Shown here: positions 48,229-57,145 of the stretch, piece after piece
Position numbering within the stretch: the stretch's first letter is position 1
How the letters are laid out: each line of letters starts with the position of its first letter
Source of the DNA: Crocosphaera watsonii WH 8501
GTDB lineage: Bacteria > Cyanobacteriota > Cyanobacteriia > Cyanobacteriales > Microcystaceae
Direction: 5' to 3'
Assembly (NCBI RefSeq): GCF_000167195.1
Contig: NZ_AADV02000001.1
Span: 372,001 to 436,000 of the forward strand
Length of the DNA stretch: 64,000 nt
The notes under the pieces: model-generated
Seen by the model: the letters and a program-made list of their open reading frames with translations, nothing else
The model's database searches: none
What the model was told of the DNA's origin: nothing
Program-made: the position numbers and the translations under genes

Positions 48229-48624
48229 ATGTCATCACATTCCGAACTTAAGACCAGTCAAGATGTTCACCTGAGAGCCAAACAAATTAAGAGTCTAATT
48301 CGCTCTCTTAAACAGAAAATAAAGAAAATTGAACGGGAAGGGGAAGTAGCACCAGCTAATTGTCATATTATTCGTTATCAGGTTAATCGAAAGGGAACAA
48401 TCTACTGGTATTATAAACTACAGGCTGCTGAATCAATTTTTCCTATGGCCACTAATAATGAGAAAAAAACCAAATATAAATATTTAGGACGAGCCGGAAG
48501 TTCTGCTCATATTGATGCTGTAGAAAAACTCACTAGAAGAAATCTCATTGATGAATTAGAACGAGTCATTCAATCTCTAACTGAAAGCTACTTAGATATT
48601 TATATTGGAACCGAAACTGAATGA
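48229..48624 (+). CDS. accessory protein of the two-gene IS, copy 2
   Basis: 131 residues from ATG, identical to the copy 1 protein except for one Gly-to-Arg change (QVNRKGTIYWYY). Intact although its transposase is broken. Confidence 0.7.
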   Translation: MSSHSELKTSQDVHLRAKQIKSLIRSLKQKIKKIEREGEVAPANCHIIRYQVNRKGTIYWYYKLQAAESIFPMATNNEKKTKYKYLGRAGSSAHIDAVEKLTRRNLIDELERVIQSLTESYLDIYIGTETE

Positions 48625-48764
48625 AGCTATTTAATATTTAAAATCCCCTAAAAAGATGGAAAGAGAGTTTTTAAAATCACCTTAATTCTCTATTTTAATT
48701 TTAGCTCTGGAGATATGTTTAGCGTAAAATTTACGCTAACAATTGTTTTTTATCCAAAGTCCAA

Positions 48765-48878
48765 GGTTTAAAAGTTATTCGATTTACTAATGAAGAAGTT
48801 TTGCATAATTTAGAGGGGGTTATTGCTGTTATTGAGGGTTTGATCCCCCCTAACCCCCCTTGGAAAAGGGGGGAATAA
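48765..48878 (+). pseudogene. DUF559 protein, C-terminal fragment
   Basis: After the IS end the frame reads GLKVIRFTNEEVLHNLEGVI, then AVIEGLIPPNPPWKRGE to TAA at 48878. This is the end of a DUF559 protein, similar to residues 85-112 of the protein at 34690-35028. Its last ten residues are encoded by a G/C-run repeat. The catalytic part is lost on the other side of the IS. Confidence 0.75.
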
Positions 48879-48949
48879 GAGAAAAGTTATCCAGGCGATC
48901 TCTCTGAGGGTTTGATCCCCCCTAACCCCCCTTTCTAAAGGGGGGAATT
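48842..48949. repeat. two G/C-run palindromic repeats
   Basis: Two units of CCCCCCTAACCCCCCTT plus a GGGGGG half, at 48842-48878 and 48913-48949, each followed by an (A)AGAGAAAA and TTATCCAG(G/A)CGATC tail. The duplicated tail shows the unit here is about 70 bp. The gap 48879-49024 before hicB holds nothing else. Confidence 0.8.
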
Positions 48950-49024
48950 AAGAGAAAACTTATCCAGACGATCGCATTTCAATGATAAAATGGGGACAAA
49001 TTCATTCACATCAAACAGGTACAG

Positions 49025-49231
49025 ATGAGACAAGTAATTATTTATCCTGGAGAAGATGGTTATTGGGTTGCTCAATGTCCTAGTTTACCTCCTTGTATTA
49101 GTCAAGGAGAAACAAAAGAAGAGGCGATCGCTAATATTCAAGAAGCAATAGAATTATATATGGAGGTTCTCCAAGAAGAAGGTCGTGTGATTCCTGAAGA
49201 TAACGTTGAAACAGTTACCCTTGCTTTATGA
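49025..49231 (+). CDS. hicB: HicB-family antitoxin
   Basis: The 68-residue protein MRQVIIYPGEDGYWVAQCPS ... GETKEEAIANIQEAIELYME is the HicB ribonuclease-H-like fold that binds the HicA toxin. Its stop overlaps the hicA start by 4 bp (ATGA). Antitoxin-first order is common in cyanobacteria. With hicA truncated it is an orphan, and may still cross-neutralise other HicA toxins. Confidence 0.85.
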   Translation: MRQVIIYPGEDGYWVAQCPSLPPCISQGETKEEAIANIQEAIELYMEVLQEEGRVIPEDNVETVTLAL

Positions 49232-49350
49232 GTAAATTACCTCAAATTTCTGGCAAACAGTGTATCAAAACATTGGGAAAGGTAGGATTTTACATAAAGC
49301 GTCAAAAAGGTAGCCATATTATTCTGTGTAGAGATACCCCTCAAGGATAA
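49228..49350 (+). pseudogene. hicA: HicA toxin, truncated
   Basis: Forty codons beginning MSKLPQISGKQCIKTLGKVG and including KRQKGSHIIL carry the HicA double-stranded-RNA-binding-like fold with its catalytic His in GSH. The family normally runs to about 70-80 residues. Here the frame stops after RDTPQG at 49350 and runs into the end of an unrelated convergent gene. Probably inactive. Confidence 0.75.
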
Positions 49351-49353
49351 TTG

Positions 49354-49613
49354 CTAACGTTGATATTCAACAATCAAGGGGACGGTCTTTAATCCGGCTA
49401 GTTCATAATTTTTCATCATCTGCTGAAAAGCTTCCCATGCTGGCTTGTTTCTGATAACGACACAACCAGCACTACCGGGCGCATTGGCATCAAAGTGTAT
49501 TCCAAAATCTCCCCTGGTCTTACCCCAAATGTTGACCAAGTGAGGATCAATTTTGTAAAAATTCCCCTCAATCCCCCGTTGAGGAAGGTAGATCGGCTTA
49601 GTTCTTACCGTGT
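49354..49613 (-). pseudogene. L,D-transpeptidase-like protein, C-terminal fragment
   Basis: About 86 residues end at 49354 and include FGIHFDANAPGSAGCVVIRN. A His followed by Ser-x-Gly-Cys is the YkuD L,D-transpeptidase catalytic pattern, though spacing is short and I hold this loosely. The upstream border is the IS1634 left end at 49614; the apparent start (MLLFEVRNLG) is IS sequence. The N-terminal part is missing. Confidence 0.5.
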
Positions 49614-51624
49614 AACCCAGATTCCGTACTTCAAAAAGTAGCATTAAATACTACAATCCTGGGGTTAATAATTAAGTATAATTGCTTAAGCTCTTGAAGA
49701 CAAAAAAGTGGGATAATTGCTTAAGTTGTTTCCTCTGTAAAAAAAGAGCGAAAAATGTCTTATTTAGAAGAAATACAAGTTAAAAATTTAGACCATTTAG
49801 GGATAGTAGCTGGTTTAATTGATGAAATAGAAATAGTCAAAATAATTAATAATAAATTAGGAATAGATGTTAGAGAAAAAATCTCAGCAGGTACAGTAGT
49901 TAAGTCTATTTTAATCAATGGACTAGGATTTGTTTCAAGACCTCTATATTTATTCAGTTATTTTTTTCAAGATAAAGCCATTGAGAAATTGTTAGGAGAA
50001 AGAATTAAACCTGATTACCTTAATGATGATAAAATTGGGAGAGTAATGGATGAATTATATAAATATGGACTAAATGATATTTTTATTGAAGTAGTTTTAG
50101 AAGTAATTAAAAAATTTAAAATAGACCTTAAATACTCCCATTTAGATTCCACATCATTTCATTTAGATGGAGAATATAAAAGGGAAGAAGATAAAGAGAA
50201 ACAGGAAGAAGAAAAAATTATTAAAGAAAGACCAATTTTTATTAAGAAAGGATATTCTCGGGATCATAGACCAGACTTAAAACAATGTGTCTTGGATTTA
50301 ATAACAAGCCAAGATGGAGATATTCCATTATTTGTGAGAGTAGGAGATGGAAATGAATCTGATAAAGCTGTATTTGGAAAAGTTTTAGTAGAATTCAAAA
50401 AGCAAATAAAGTTTGATAGTATCATGGTTTGTGATAGTGCTTTATATGGTCAAGAAAATCTCCAACTAATCCAACATTTAAAATGGATAACGAGAGTTCC
50501 AATGACCATAAAAAAAGCAAAAGAATTAGTGCAAAATATAGAGGTGGAAGAAGTAAAAGATGAAGATAAAGAAAAAAGAAGTGACCTAAATTTAGAAAGT
50601 TATACCTGGAAAGAAGAAATTGTTACTTATGGTGGAATCAAGCAAACTTGGTTAATAGTCTTGAGTGAAAAAAGACAGAAAAGTGATTTGGAAAAACTAG
50701 AAAAACAACTTTCCCAAGAAGAGAAGAAATCCCAAAAATTTCTTAAAGAAATACAATCTGAAGAATTTGAACATCCTCAAGCTGCTCGATATAAATTAAA
50801 AGCTATTAATAAAAAATTGAGATTGTTGGAAATAAAAGAAGTTGAACTGACTGAAACTTACTCGAAAAAAAAGGAAAAGATTTATAAAATGATTAGTCTG
50901 ATCATCAAAAAAGATGAAGAGATAAGTAGAAAGACTAAAGAAGCAGGAAAATTTATTTTAGCAACTAACTTAGTAGAGGAAAATAAATTAGAAGCTAGTG
51001 AAATTCTGATAACTTATAAAAACCAGCAATCTACGGAAAGAGGATTTCGATTTTTGAAAGATCCCTTATTTTTTACTGATAGTTTCTTCGTTGAAAAACC
51101 AGAAAGAATAGAAACAATGTTATTTTTAATGTCTTTGTGTTTGTTGATTTATAACTTGGGGCAAAGAGAATTAAAAAATTGTTTAAAAAGAGTCAAAAAA
51201 GGAATAAATAATCAAGTAGGGAAAGTAACATTGCGTCCGACTTTGAGGTGGATATTTCAATGTTTTTAAGGTATTCATTATGTGATTTTAAACGGAGTTA
51301 AACAAATTGTCAATTTAACAGAAGAAAGGCGTTTTATATTGAGTTTATTACCTGCATCTTGTCAAAGATATTATCTATAAATTGAATTGGATAAAGCAAA
51401 AATAATAAAAGAATAAGAGTCTAATGATATCAAATGAGAAGAGGAAACTCTCCTTCGTTTGTGCTGAGTCTTGCTAAGTTTTCAATGAGTATAAATCTTC
51501 TTAATTTGATTATTTTTCCTAAAAATTTAATGAAAAGAGAAATATTCTTGCCCAGGTATGATTTTCGGACTTTTTAAAACTATGTATTTTTTTATACTAC
51601 ATTTTGAAGTGCGGAATCTGGGTT
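49614..51624. mobile_element. IS1634-family element, complete copy
   Basis: Inverted repeats AACCCAGATTCCGTACTTCA (49614) and TGAAGTGCGGAATCTGGGTT (51624) enclose a 2.0-kb element with one transposase. The left flank is the L,D-transpeptidase-like gene and the right flank a pyruvate kinase fragment, so the two sides do not belong together. Confidence 0.9.
49755..51380 (+). pseudogene. IS1634-family transposase with a late nonsense codon
   Basis: The frame starts MSYLEEIQVKNLDHLGIVAG, the typical IS1634 opening, and includes LKYSHLDSTSFHLDGEYK (first Asp), MVCDSALYGQENL (second Asp) and YKNQQSTERGFRFLKDP (Glu). TAA at 51267-51269 replaces the CAA seen in the copy at 7471, removing the last 36 residues (GIHYVILNGVKQ...CQRYYL). 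All three catalytic residues precede the stop, so partial activity is not excluded. Confidence 0.88.
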
Positions 51625-51726
51625 CTAAAGGAACGATAGTTAAAGAAGAGCCTTCAGTTAAAGTCATGCCATTATTAGGTATTTCTCCCACCCGAATTTT
51701 TGGCCCTTGTAAGTCCTGTAAGGTGA
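51625..51726 (-). pseudogene. pyk: second pyruvate kinase, internal fragment
   Basis: LQDLQGPKIRVGEIPNNGMT and the following TEGSSLTIVPLE match the N-terminal domain of a pyruvate kinase, residues about 70-105, and differ from the intact gene at 25239 (LQDLQGPKIRLGQFANGPIT). It is bounded by the IS1634 end and by unassigned DNA at about 51727. Confidence 0.8.
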
Positions 51727-51810
51727 TTTCCAAGAAAAAGTTTCCCACCCATTCTCAGAATCTGTTTGTAGAACATCTCAAATAAGCGAAAAGGGAAAAA
51801 TAAAAAGTTG

Positions 51811-51831
51811 TTCGCGGATACTTTCCGCGAA
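51811..51831. repeat. 21-bp palindrome variant (TTCGCG-N9-CGCGAA)
   Basis: The arms extend outward to an 11-bp perfect stem TTGTTCGCGGA / TCCGCGAACAA (51808-51834) with a 5-base loop, at the left end of the ISAzo13-type element. Same spacing as in the two-gene IS. Confidence 0.75.
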
Positions 51832-51939
51832 CAAAAACCTCCCTATCTAAAAGAAAGAAATACGCTAACTTTTAAATTAGCTTTGACTATTTTTAAAAAG
51901 GAAATTCACTTAATTTTACACTCTTATTAACTTTTTAGA

Positions 51940-53150
51940 CTAACTGGGTCTAATCAAAATATCCCATTTAGGTAAGTGAGGATTACGTTCTAAACGTTTC
52001 TCAATTTCCTTCATCTCTTTTTTCGTTAAAGAAATGCCTTTTTGATAAACTTTTTTACTTAACTTAACTATCGGATTTAAGCCTTTCCATGTCATAGTTT
52101 TTACCCAAGCTAACATCGTTTGAGCATTTCTCAGAAGTGTTCCGTTCCAATGCCTCTCTAAAATTCCCCAACATCTTTCTATGGGATTATATTTACTGTG
52201 ATAAGGAGGAAAATATAGTAATTGAATAGATTTCTTAGTTTGGTCGGCAAACTCTACCATTCTCTTCAAAAATTGCCTTCTTATTCCACTATTTTCTGCT
52301 CCATTATCAACTTTAATTTGGATGTTCTCTAGTTGCTGCTTTTCAGTTATACTCAGACTTGTCCACCATTGCTTCAAGTTATCTACCATGAAATCACTCG
52401 TTTTATAAGAACTTCCAAAAGTTACATAAAGTTGCCCTGTATCTTCATCTACAATCCCACAAGGAACGTATTTTTCTTTAGTTCCCATATCATGATCTTG
52501 AGCTTGATTATAACCTCTGGTTTGTCCGCCACGTGAATATTCTCCTATTTCCACAGTTGCTTTACAATCCATACTTAAACGTTTCACAGAAGGGTCTTTT
52601 TTTCTATCTTTTTTCTCTATATTCTCGAAGATAGCGTCCGTCTCCGAGATTTTTTTTTAGGTTTAGCTTTTACCACTTTTCTTAATCGATAGCCCAAACG
52701 ATTTAAAATATCTGCCATTGTCGAAGCAGCAGGAACCTCCTCTCCATTATATCCTAGATTTCTTAATTGTTTAATGGCTTCAGCCGCCGTTAATCTTGTA
52801 TAGGCAATGGGGTTATTAAATGTGGGGTTTTGTTGTGCGTGAGCTTCGGCTATTTCTTTCAATGATTGGGCAACTATTGGGTATCTTTCCTCCCATTTTT
52901 TACATCCACTATTGACTGATTGTAATCCTAAACACACTATCCCAGTTCGTTTTTCATGTAATCCAAATTGAACATTTTTTCTCCCCCAACCAAACACGAT
53001 TTCGGTTTGTCTGGCACTTCCTCCACAATACTTGAGACACATTTCAGCTTGAAATGAACGACGCTCTGCTCCCGTCATTTTTGAGGCTGCTAAACGTAAA
53101 TCATCGACCATCGACGGGGTTAAGGGATTATTTGTCTGTTTTAGCTTCAA
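51940..53150 (-). pseudogene. ISAzo13-family transposase in two frames joined at an A9 run
   Basis: The N-terminal part has SKMTGAERRSFQAEMCLKYC and AYTRLTAAEAIKQLRNLGY. The C-terminal part has SMDCKATVEIGEYSRGGQTR, IKVDNGAENSGIRRQF and YHSKYNPIERCWG, the DDE-type catalytic blocks. The halves overlap in a -1 relation at a run of nine A (reverse strand, near 52650-52658). Continuing in the -1 frame gives a seamless protein (KISETDAIFENIEKKDRKKD). This could be a homopolymer indel or a programmed -1 slip. Confidence 0.8.
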
Positions 53151-53284
53151 TTTACTCTCTCTAATCTTTTTACCTCTTCATTTTAATCTATTTCTTCTGT
53201 TTTTTCAGACAAGCCAATTATGAAATTTTAAAGTTGTGTACCAAGATCCGCTAACTCTCTGTTCCTTTTATTTCTTGAAAGCCT

Positions 53285-53760
53285 TTAGTCCAAGCGATTA
53301 CCCCCTATGGGAAAAGCTTTCTCGGAAATCACCCAATCAACAACACCCGGGCCAGCACTAAAGAATCCAACCGCTAATGTTCCCCAAAAACCACAGAAAA
53401 GATGAACAGGAATGGCTCCTACCGGGTCGTCTATTCCAAATCGATCGATAAAATCGGTTGCCCATACTACAAACCAACCCCCGACCATCCCAATAAAAAC
53501 TGCACTCAATAGATGAACATAAGCACAAGAAGCGGTGATGCTGACACACCCTGCCAAAATTCCATTGATAATGAAGGTTAAACTAGGCTTGTTATCAAAC
53601 ATAAACCAGGCTGATAGGGTTCCTATGATGCCACCTGTTGCCCCTGCGACAAGAGTATTGACAAGTATATGGGCTACCGCAGGAGAATTCAATTCTAATG
53701 TAGACCCAGCGTTGAAACCAAACCACCCAAACCAGAGAATTAAACATCCTAAGGTAGCAA
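53285..53760 (-). pseudogene. amt: second ammonium transporter, internal fragment
   Basis: [20 protein letters not shown] through DDPVGAIPVHLFCGFWGTLA is the middle of an Amt protein, clearly related to but distinct from amt1 at 39677. The upstream side is cut by the two-gene IS (53761), so the apparent start MFFIQSP is IS sequence; the downstream side ends near the ISAzo13 border. Both transporter ends are missing. Confidence 0.85.
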
Positions 53761-53894
53761 TTGGACTTTGGATAAAAAACAATTGTTAGCGTAAATTTTA
53801 CGCTAAGCATATCTCCAGAGCTAAAATAGAGAATTAAGGTGATTTTAAAAACTCTCTTTCCATCTTTTTAGGGGATTTTAAATATTAAATAGCT

Positions 53895-54290
53895 TCATTC
53901 AGTTTCGGTTCCAATATAGATATCTAAGTAGCTTTCAGTTAGAGATTGAATGACTCGTTCTCATTCATCAATGAGATTTCTTCTAGTGAGTTTTTCTACA
54001 GCATCAATATGAGCAGAACTTCCGGCTCGTCCTAAATATTTATATTTGGTTTTTTTCTCATTATTAGTGGCCATAGGAAAAATTGATTCAGCAGCCTGTA
54101 GTTTATAATACCAGTAGATTGTTCCCTTTCCATTAACCTGATAACGAATAATATGACAATTAGCTGGTGCTACTTCCCCTTCCCGTTCAATTTTCTTTAT
54201 TTTCTGTTTAAGAGAGCGAATTAGACTCTTAATTTGTTTGGCTCTCAGGTGGACATCTTGACTGGTCTTGAGTTCGGAATGTGATGACAT
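53895..54290 (-). pseudogene. accessory protein of the two-gene IS, copy 3 (nonsense)
   Basis: Same frame as the copies at 33428 and 48229, but a TGA at 53961-53963 replaces TTA in NLIDELERV, removing the C-terminal 23 residues. The upstream part is unchanged. Confidence 0.8.
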
Positions 54291-54369
54291 TAGCCTTAAC
54301 TGTAACAAACAACCTCTTTTGATGTTAGCGTATATATTCCGCTAATTTATAAGGTAATAAATTTTAAAA

Positions 54370-55809
54370 ATGACCAAAAATGAAACGGCTACGTCTGTCG
54401 AGGAATTCCTGGTGTGGAGGTCTAACCTCTTCCAAGGACTAAAAGCTAGAAAAGAAACTATTATAGAATTACTCGATGCCCTCTCCAGTAACCAACAAGC
54501 TCACTCAGTCGTTGAATTGTCTCTCAATCCTTTATTTAGAAGAGATTATAACAGTTTATATAGAGGAATTCAAGAGTTTTTACCCACTCAAACTGACCCT
54601 AATTATGAACAGAGAATTGAGACTTTATTTTCAGCGGTATCGAGAACAATTCCTCCCACTTCAAAACATTATAACTTATTTGGTATTGACACAACTCCCT
54701 GTCCACGACGGTTTGCCGAAACGTTAGCGGATAAAACCTTTATTCATTACCCCAATCCAATTAAGGGAAATAAACCCATTAATATTGGACATTGTTATTC
54801 CGTTGTCTGCGCTTTACCTGACCAAATAGACACAGAAAAAGTCCCTTGGGCTGTCCCCTTATCAGGAGAGCGAGTCCCCTCTAAACATAAAGGAGTAAAT
54901 CAAGGCAATCAACAACTAAAAAAAATCTGGCAAAGTTCTTTATTTTCTGATAAATTATCTGTCTTAGTGGCTGATAGTGACTACAGCCAAAAGGATTTTA
55001 TTGGGGAATAAGTTAAGCATGAAGACCTAGTTACTATTACAAGAGTTAGAAGTGACCGAGTTTTTTATCGTCAATTTATTCGGGACCCAAATCAAGCCAA
55101 AACTTCGGGACATCCCCGTTGGTATGGGGATAAATTTGACCTTAAAGATGACCAAACTTGGACTGAACCTGATGAAGTTCATCATGTTCCCTTTACAATG
55201 AAAAAAGGTCGTCAATTAACAGTGACTATTTCGGGATGGAAACAGATGTTAATGAGAGGAACTAAAAACTATAAAATGAACAATCACCCCTTTACTTTAC
55301 TCCAGATTGTTGTCAGAGATCAAGAAAGAAATAGTATTTGGAAACCTATGTGGCTTATTGTTATTGGTTCTCGGCGCGATGAGTTAAGTTTAGTTGATTG
55401 TTATCAGTGTTATCGACAACGTTATGACATGGAACATCTTTTTCGATTTGGTAAACAAAGATTATTGATGACATCTTATTTAACTCCCGATGTACATCAT
55501 GAAGAAAATTGGTTTAAACTAACACTTCTTTCTTATGTAAATTTGTGGGCTGCCAGAAAATTAGCTGTGGTTTTACCCCGTGATTGGGAACAGTATTTGA
55601 AGACTAATAAATCCATCAAAATCACCCCTAGTCTAGTTCAAAGAGACTTTTCAAGAATAATTACGACCTTGGGGACTTTCGCCAAATTTCCCAAACGTCG
55701 AGGTTTTTCTTCCGGACGTATTAAAGGTTACAAAAAAGCCCCACGAACTCGTCATGATGTTATCAAGAAAGGGAGCAAAAAATCAACTGAAAACTTAAAA
55801 GCTCCTTAG
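54370..55809 (+). pseudogene. transposase of the two-gene IS, copy 3 (nonsense)
   Basis: TAA at 55009-55011 replaces CAA in FIGEQVKHEDV, splitting the gene just after the second catalytic Asp block (VADSDYSQKDF). The remaining frame is open and holds the complete YRQRYDMEHLFRFGKQRLLM signature that is damaged in copies 1 and 2. Combining the three copies reconstructs an ancestral enzyme of about 479 residues. Confidence 0.9.
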
Positions 55810-55937
55810 TTTTCCTCAGAATCTATAGATTAGCCCTATTTGTCAGCCAATTTTATTGACTGATACAGAGCCGATATTTTGGGATTTTAGTTTAGCATAA
55901 AATATACGCTAACAAACTTTTTTTGTCCAAAGTCCAA

Positions 55938-56490
55938 TTGTTATTAAATCCAAGACACATTGTTTTAAGTCTGGTCTATGATCCCGAGAATATCCTTTCT
56001 TAATAAAAATTGGTCTTTCTTTAATAATTTTTTCTTCTTCCTGTTTCTCTTTATCTTCTTCCCTTTTATATTCTCCATCTAAATGAAATGATGTGGAATC
56101 TAAATGGGAGTATTTAAGGTCTATTTTAAATTTTTTAATTACTTCTAAAACTACTTCAATAAAAATATCATTTAGTCCATATTTATATAATTCATCCATT
56201 ACTCTCCCAATTTTATCATCATTAAGGTAATCAGGTTTAATTCTTTCTCCTAACAATTTCTCAATGGCTTTATCTTGAAAAAACTGACTGAATAAATATA
56301 GAGGTCTTGAAACAAATCCTAGTCCATTGATTAAAATAGACTTAACTACTGTACCTGCTGAGATTTTTTCTCTAACATCTATTCCTAATTTATTATTAAT
56401 TATTTTGACTATTCCTATTTCATCAATTAAACCAGCTACTATCCCTAAATGGTCTAAATTTTTAACTTGTATTTCTTCTAAATAAGACAT
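55938..56490 (-). pseudogene. IS1634 transposase, N-terminal part
   Basis: About 184 residues, from MSYLEEIQVKNLDHLGIVAG to RPDLKQCVLDLIT, nearly identical to the copy at 49755. The frame then enters the other IS (IGLWTKKVC) and stops. Interrupted inside codon 185. Confidence 0.85.
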
Positions 56491-56632
56491 TTTTCGCTCT
56501 TTTTTTACAGAGGAAACAACTTAAGCAATTATCCCACTTTTTTGTCTTCAAGAGCTTAAGCAATTATACTTAATTATTAACCCCAGGCTTGTAGTATTTA
56601 ATGCTACTTTTTGAAGTGCGGAATCTGGGTTT
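55938..56632. mobile_element. IS1634-family element, left-hand fragment
   Basis: The left terminal repeat (complement of AACCCAGATTCCGCACTTCA) ends at 56632 and the element runs to the IS copy 3 border at 55938. It holds the start of the transposase gene only. Confidence 0.85.
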
Positions 56633-56735
56633 TAACCTAATAGGAATGTGAGCATCATATCCTGCTCACTATAGCACTACGCATTATGGTTAGTTGGACA
56701 GGGAACCAAGGATAAGCAATTAATAAGATTATGGT

Positions 56736-57113
56736 TTACAATTCCCATACATGGTTAGGATCATCAAGTGCAGCTTTTACCCTAGATAAATCAGTAAGAC
56801 TGTCAAAAGGACTTGATTGAGCTAATGTTATAATGCCTTGTAATGCTAAACTAAGTTGTTGATTATCCTCATTATCAATTGCTCGCTCAACCAGTTGAAA
56901 AAGCGAGTTAAAGTTTTTAGCACGTTCATCAAATGAACATTCTAAAGAGTTAATTAATAAATCACGTTTTGCCTGAATTTCTGCAATTGTGATTTTTTCC
57001 CTGGTTGTAATTTCTTGGCGTTTAGTTTTTTCTTGTTCTTGAATTTTTAAATACTCCGTACAAGAAGTAACAATATCATTTAAACATTGAAGAGGGGTAA
57101 TAAATTTTTCCAT
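56736..57113 (-). CDS. small coiled-coil protein, unknown function
   Basis: The 125-residue protein has a central charged helix (YLKIQEQEKTKRQEITTREK, then ITIAEIQAKRDLLI) and a second helical part (FNSLFQLVERAIDNEDNQQL SLALQGI). No signal peptide. It lies 32 bp downstream of the glycine-rich membrane protein gene on the same strand, so the pair is probably one operon. I do not recognise it; partner of the upstream gene is the simplest inference. Confidence 0.65.
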   Translation of the reverse strand: MEKFITPLQCLNDIVTSCTEYLKIQEQEKTKRQEITTREKITIAEIQAKRDLLINSLECSFDERAKNFNSLFQLVERAIDNEDNQQLSLALQGIITLAQSSPFDSLTDLSRVKAALDDPNHVWEL

Positions 57114-57145
57114 ATCTAAATGCGGCTTATTTTTAGTAATTATTT

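Larger units (their letters stand above)
46583..48764. mobile_element. two-gene IS with palindromic ends, copy 2
   Basis: Ends TTGGACTTTGGAAAAAAA (46583) and ATCCAAAGTCCAA (48764), same layout as copy 1 and over 95 percent alike by eye. The left flank is the non-coding DNA upstream of the TonB-like gene and the right flank is a DUF559 gene fragment; there is no target duplication. End palindromes lie at about 46609-46629 and 48720-48740. Confidence 0.88.
51806..53258. mobile_element. ISAzo13-family element (boundaries approximate)
   Basis: The transposase is of the ISAzo13 type. Inward-facing ends read GTTCGCGGATACTT (left, within a 21-bp palindrome) and GTTAGCGGATCTTG (right, near 53258), a plausible imperfect inverted repeat. 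No target duplication is clear. The right side abuts an amt fragment. Confidence 0.65.
53761..55937. mobile_element. two-gene IS with palindromic ends, copy 3
   Basis: Ends TTGGACTTTGGATAAAAAAC (53761) and TGTCCAAAGTCCAA (55937), in opposite orientation to copies 1 and 2. The left flank is an amt fragment and the right flank is inside an IS1634 transposase, so again there is no matching pair of flanks. The palindrome at the right end has one base changed (TTAGCATAAAA). Confidence 0.88.

Noticed and set aside
51558-51785. Plus-strand open frame of 75 codons
   Set aside because: It joins the IS1634 end to the antisense of a pyruvate kinase fragment; not a gene.
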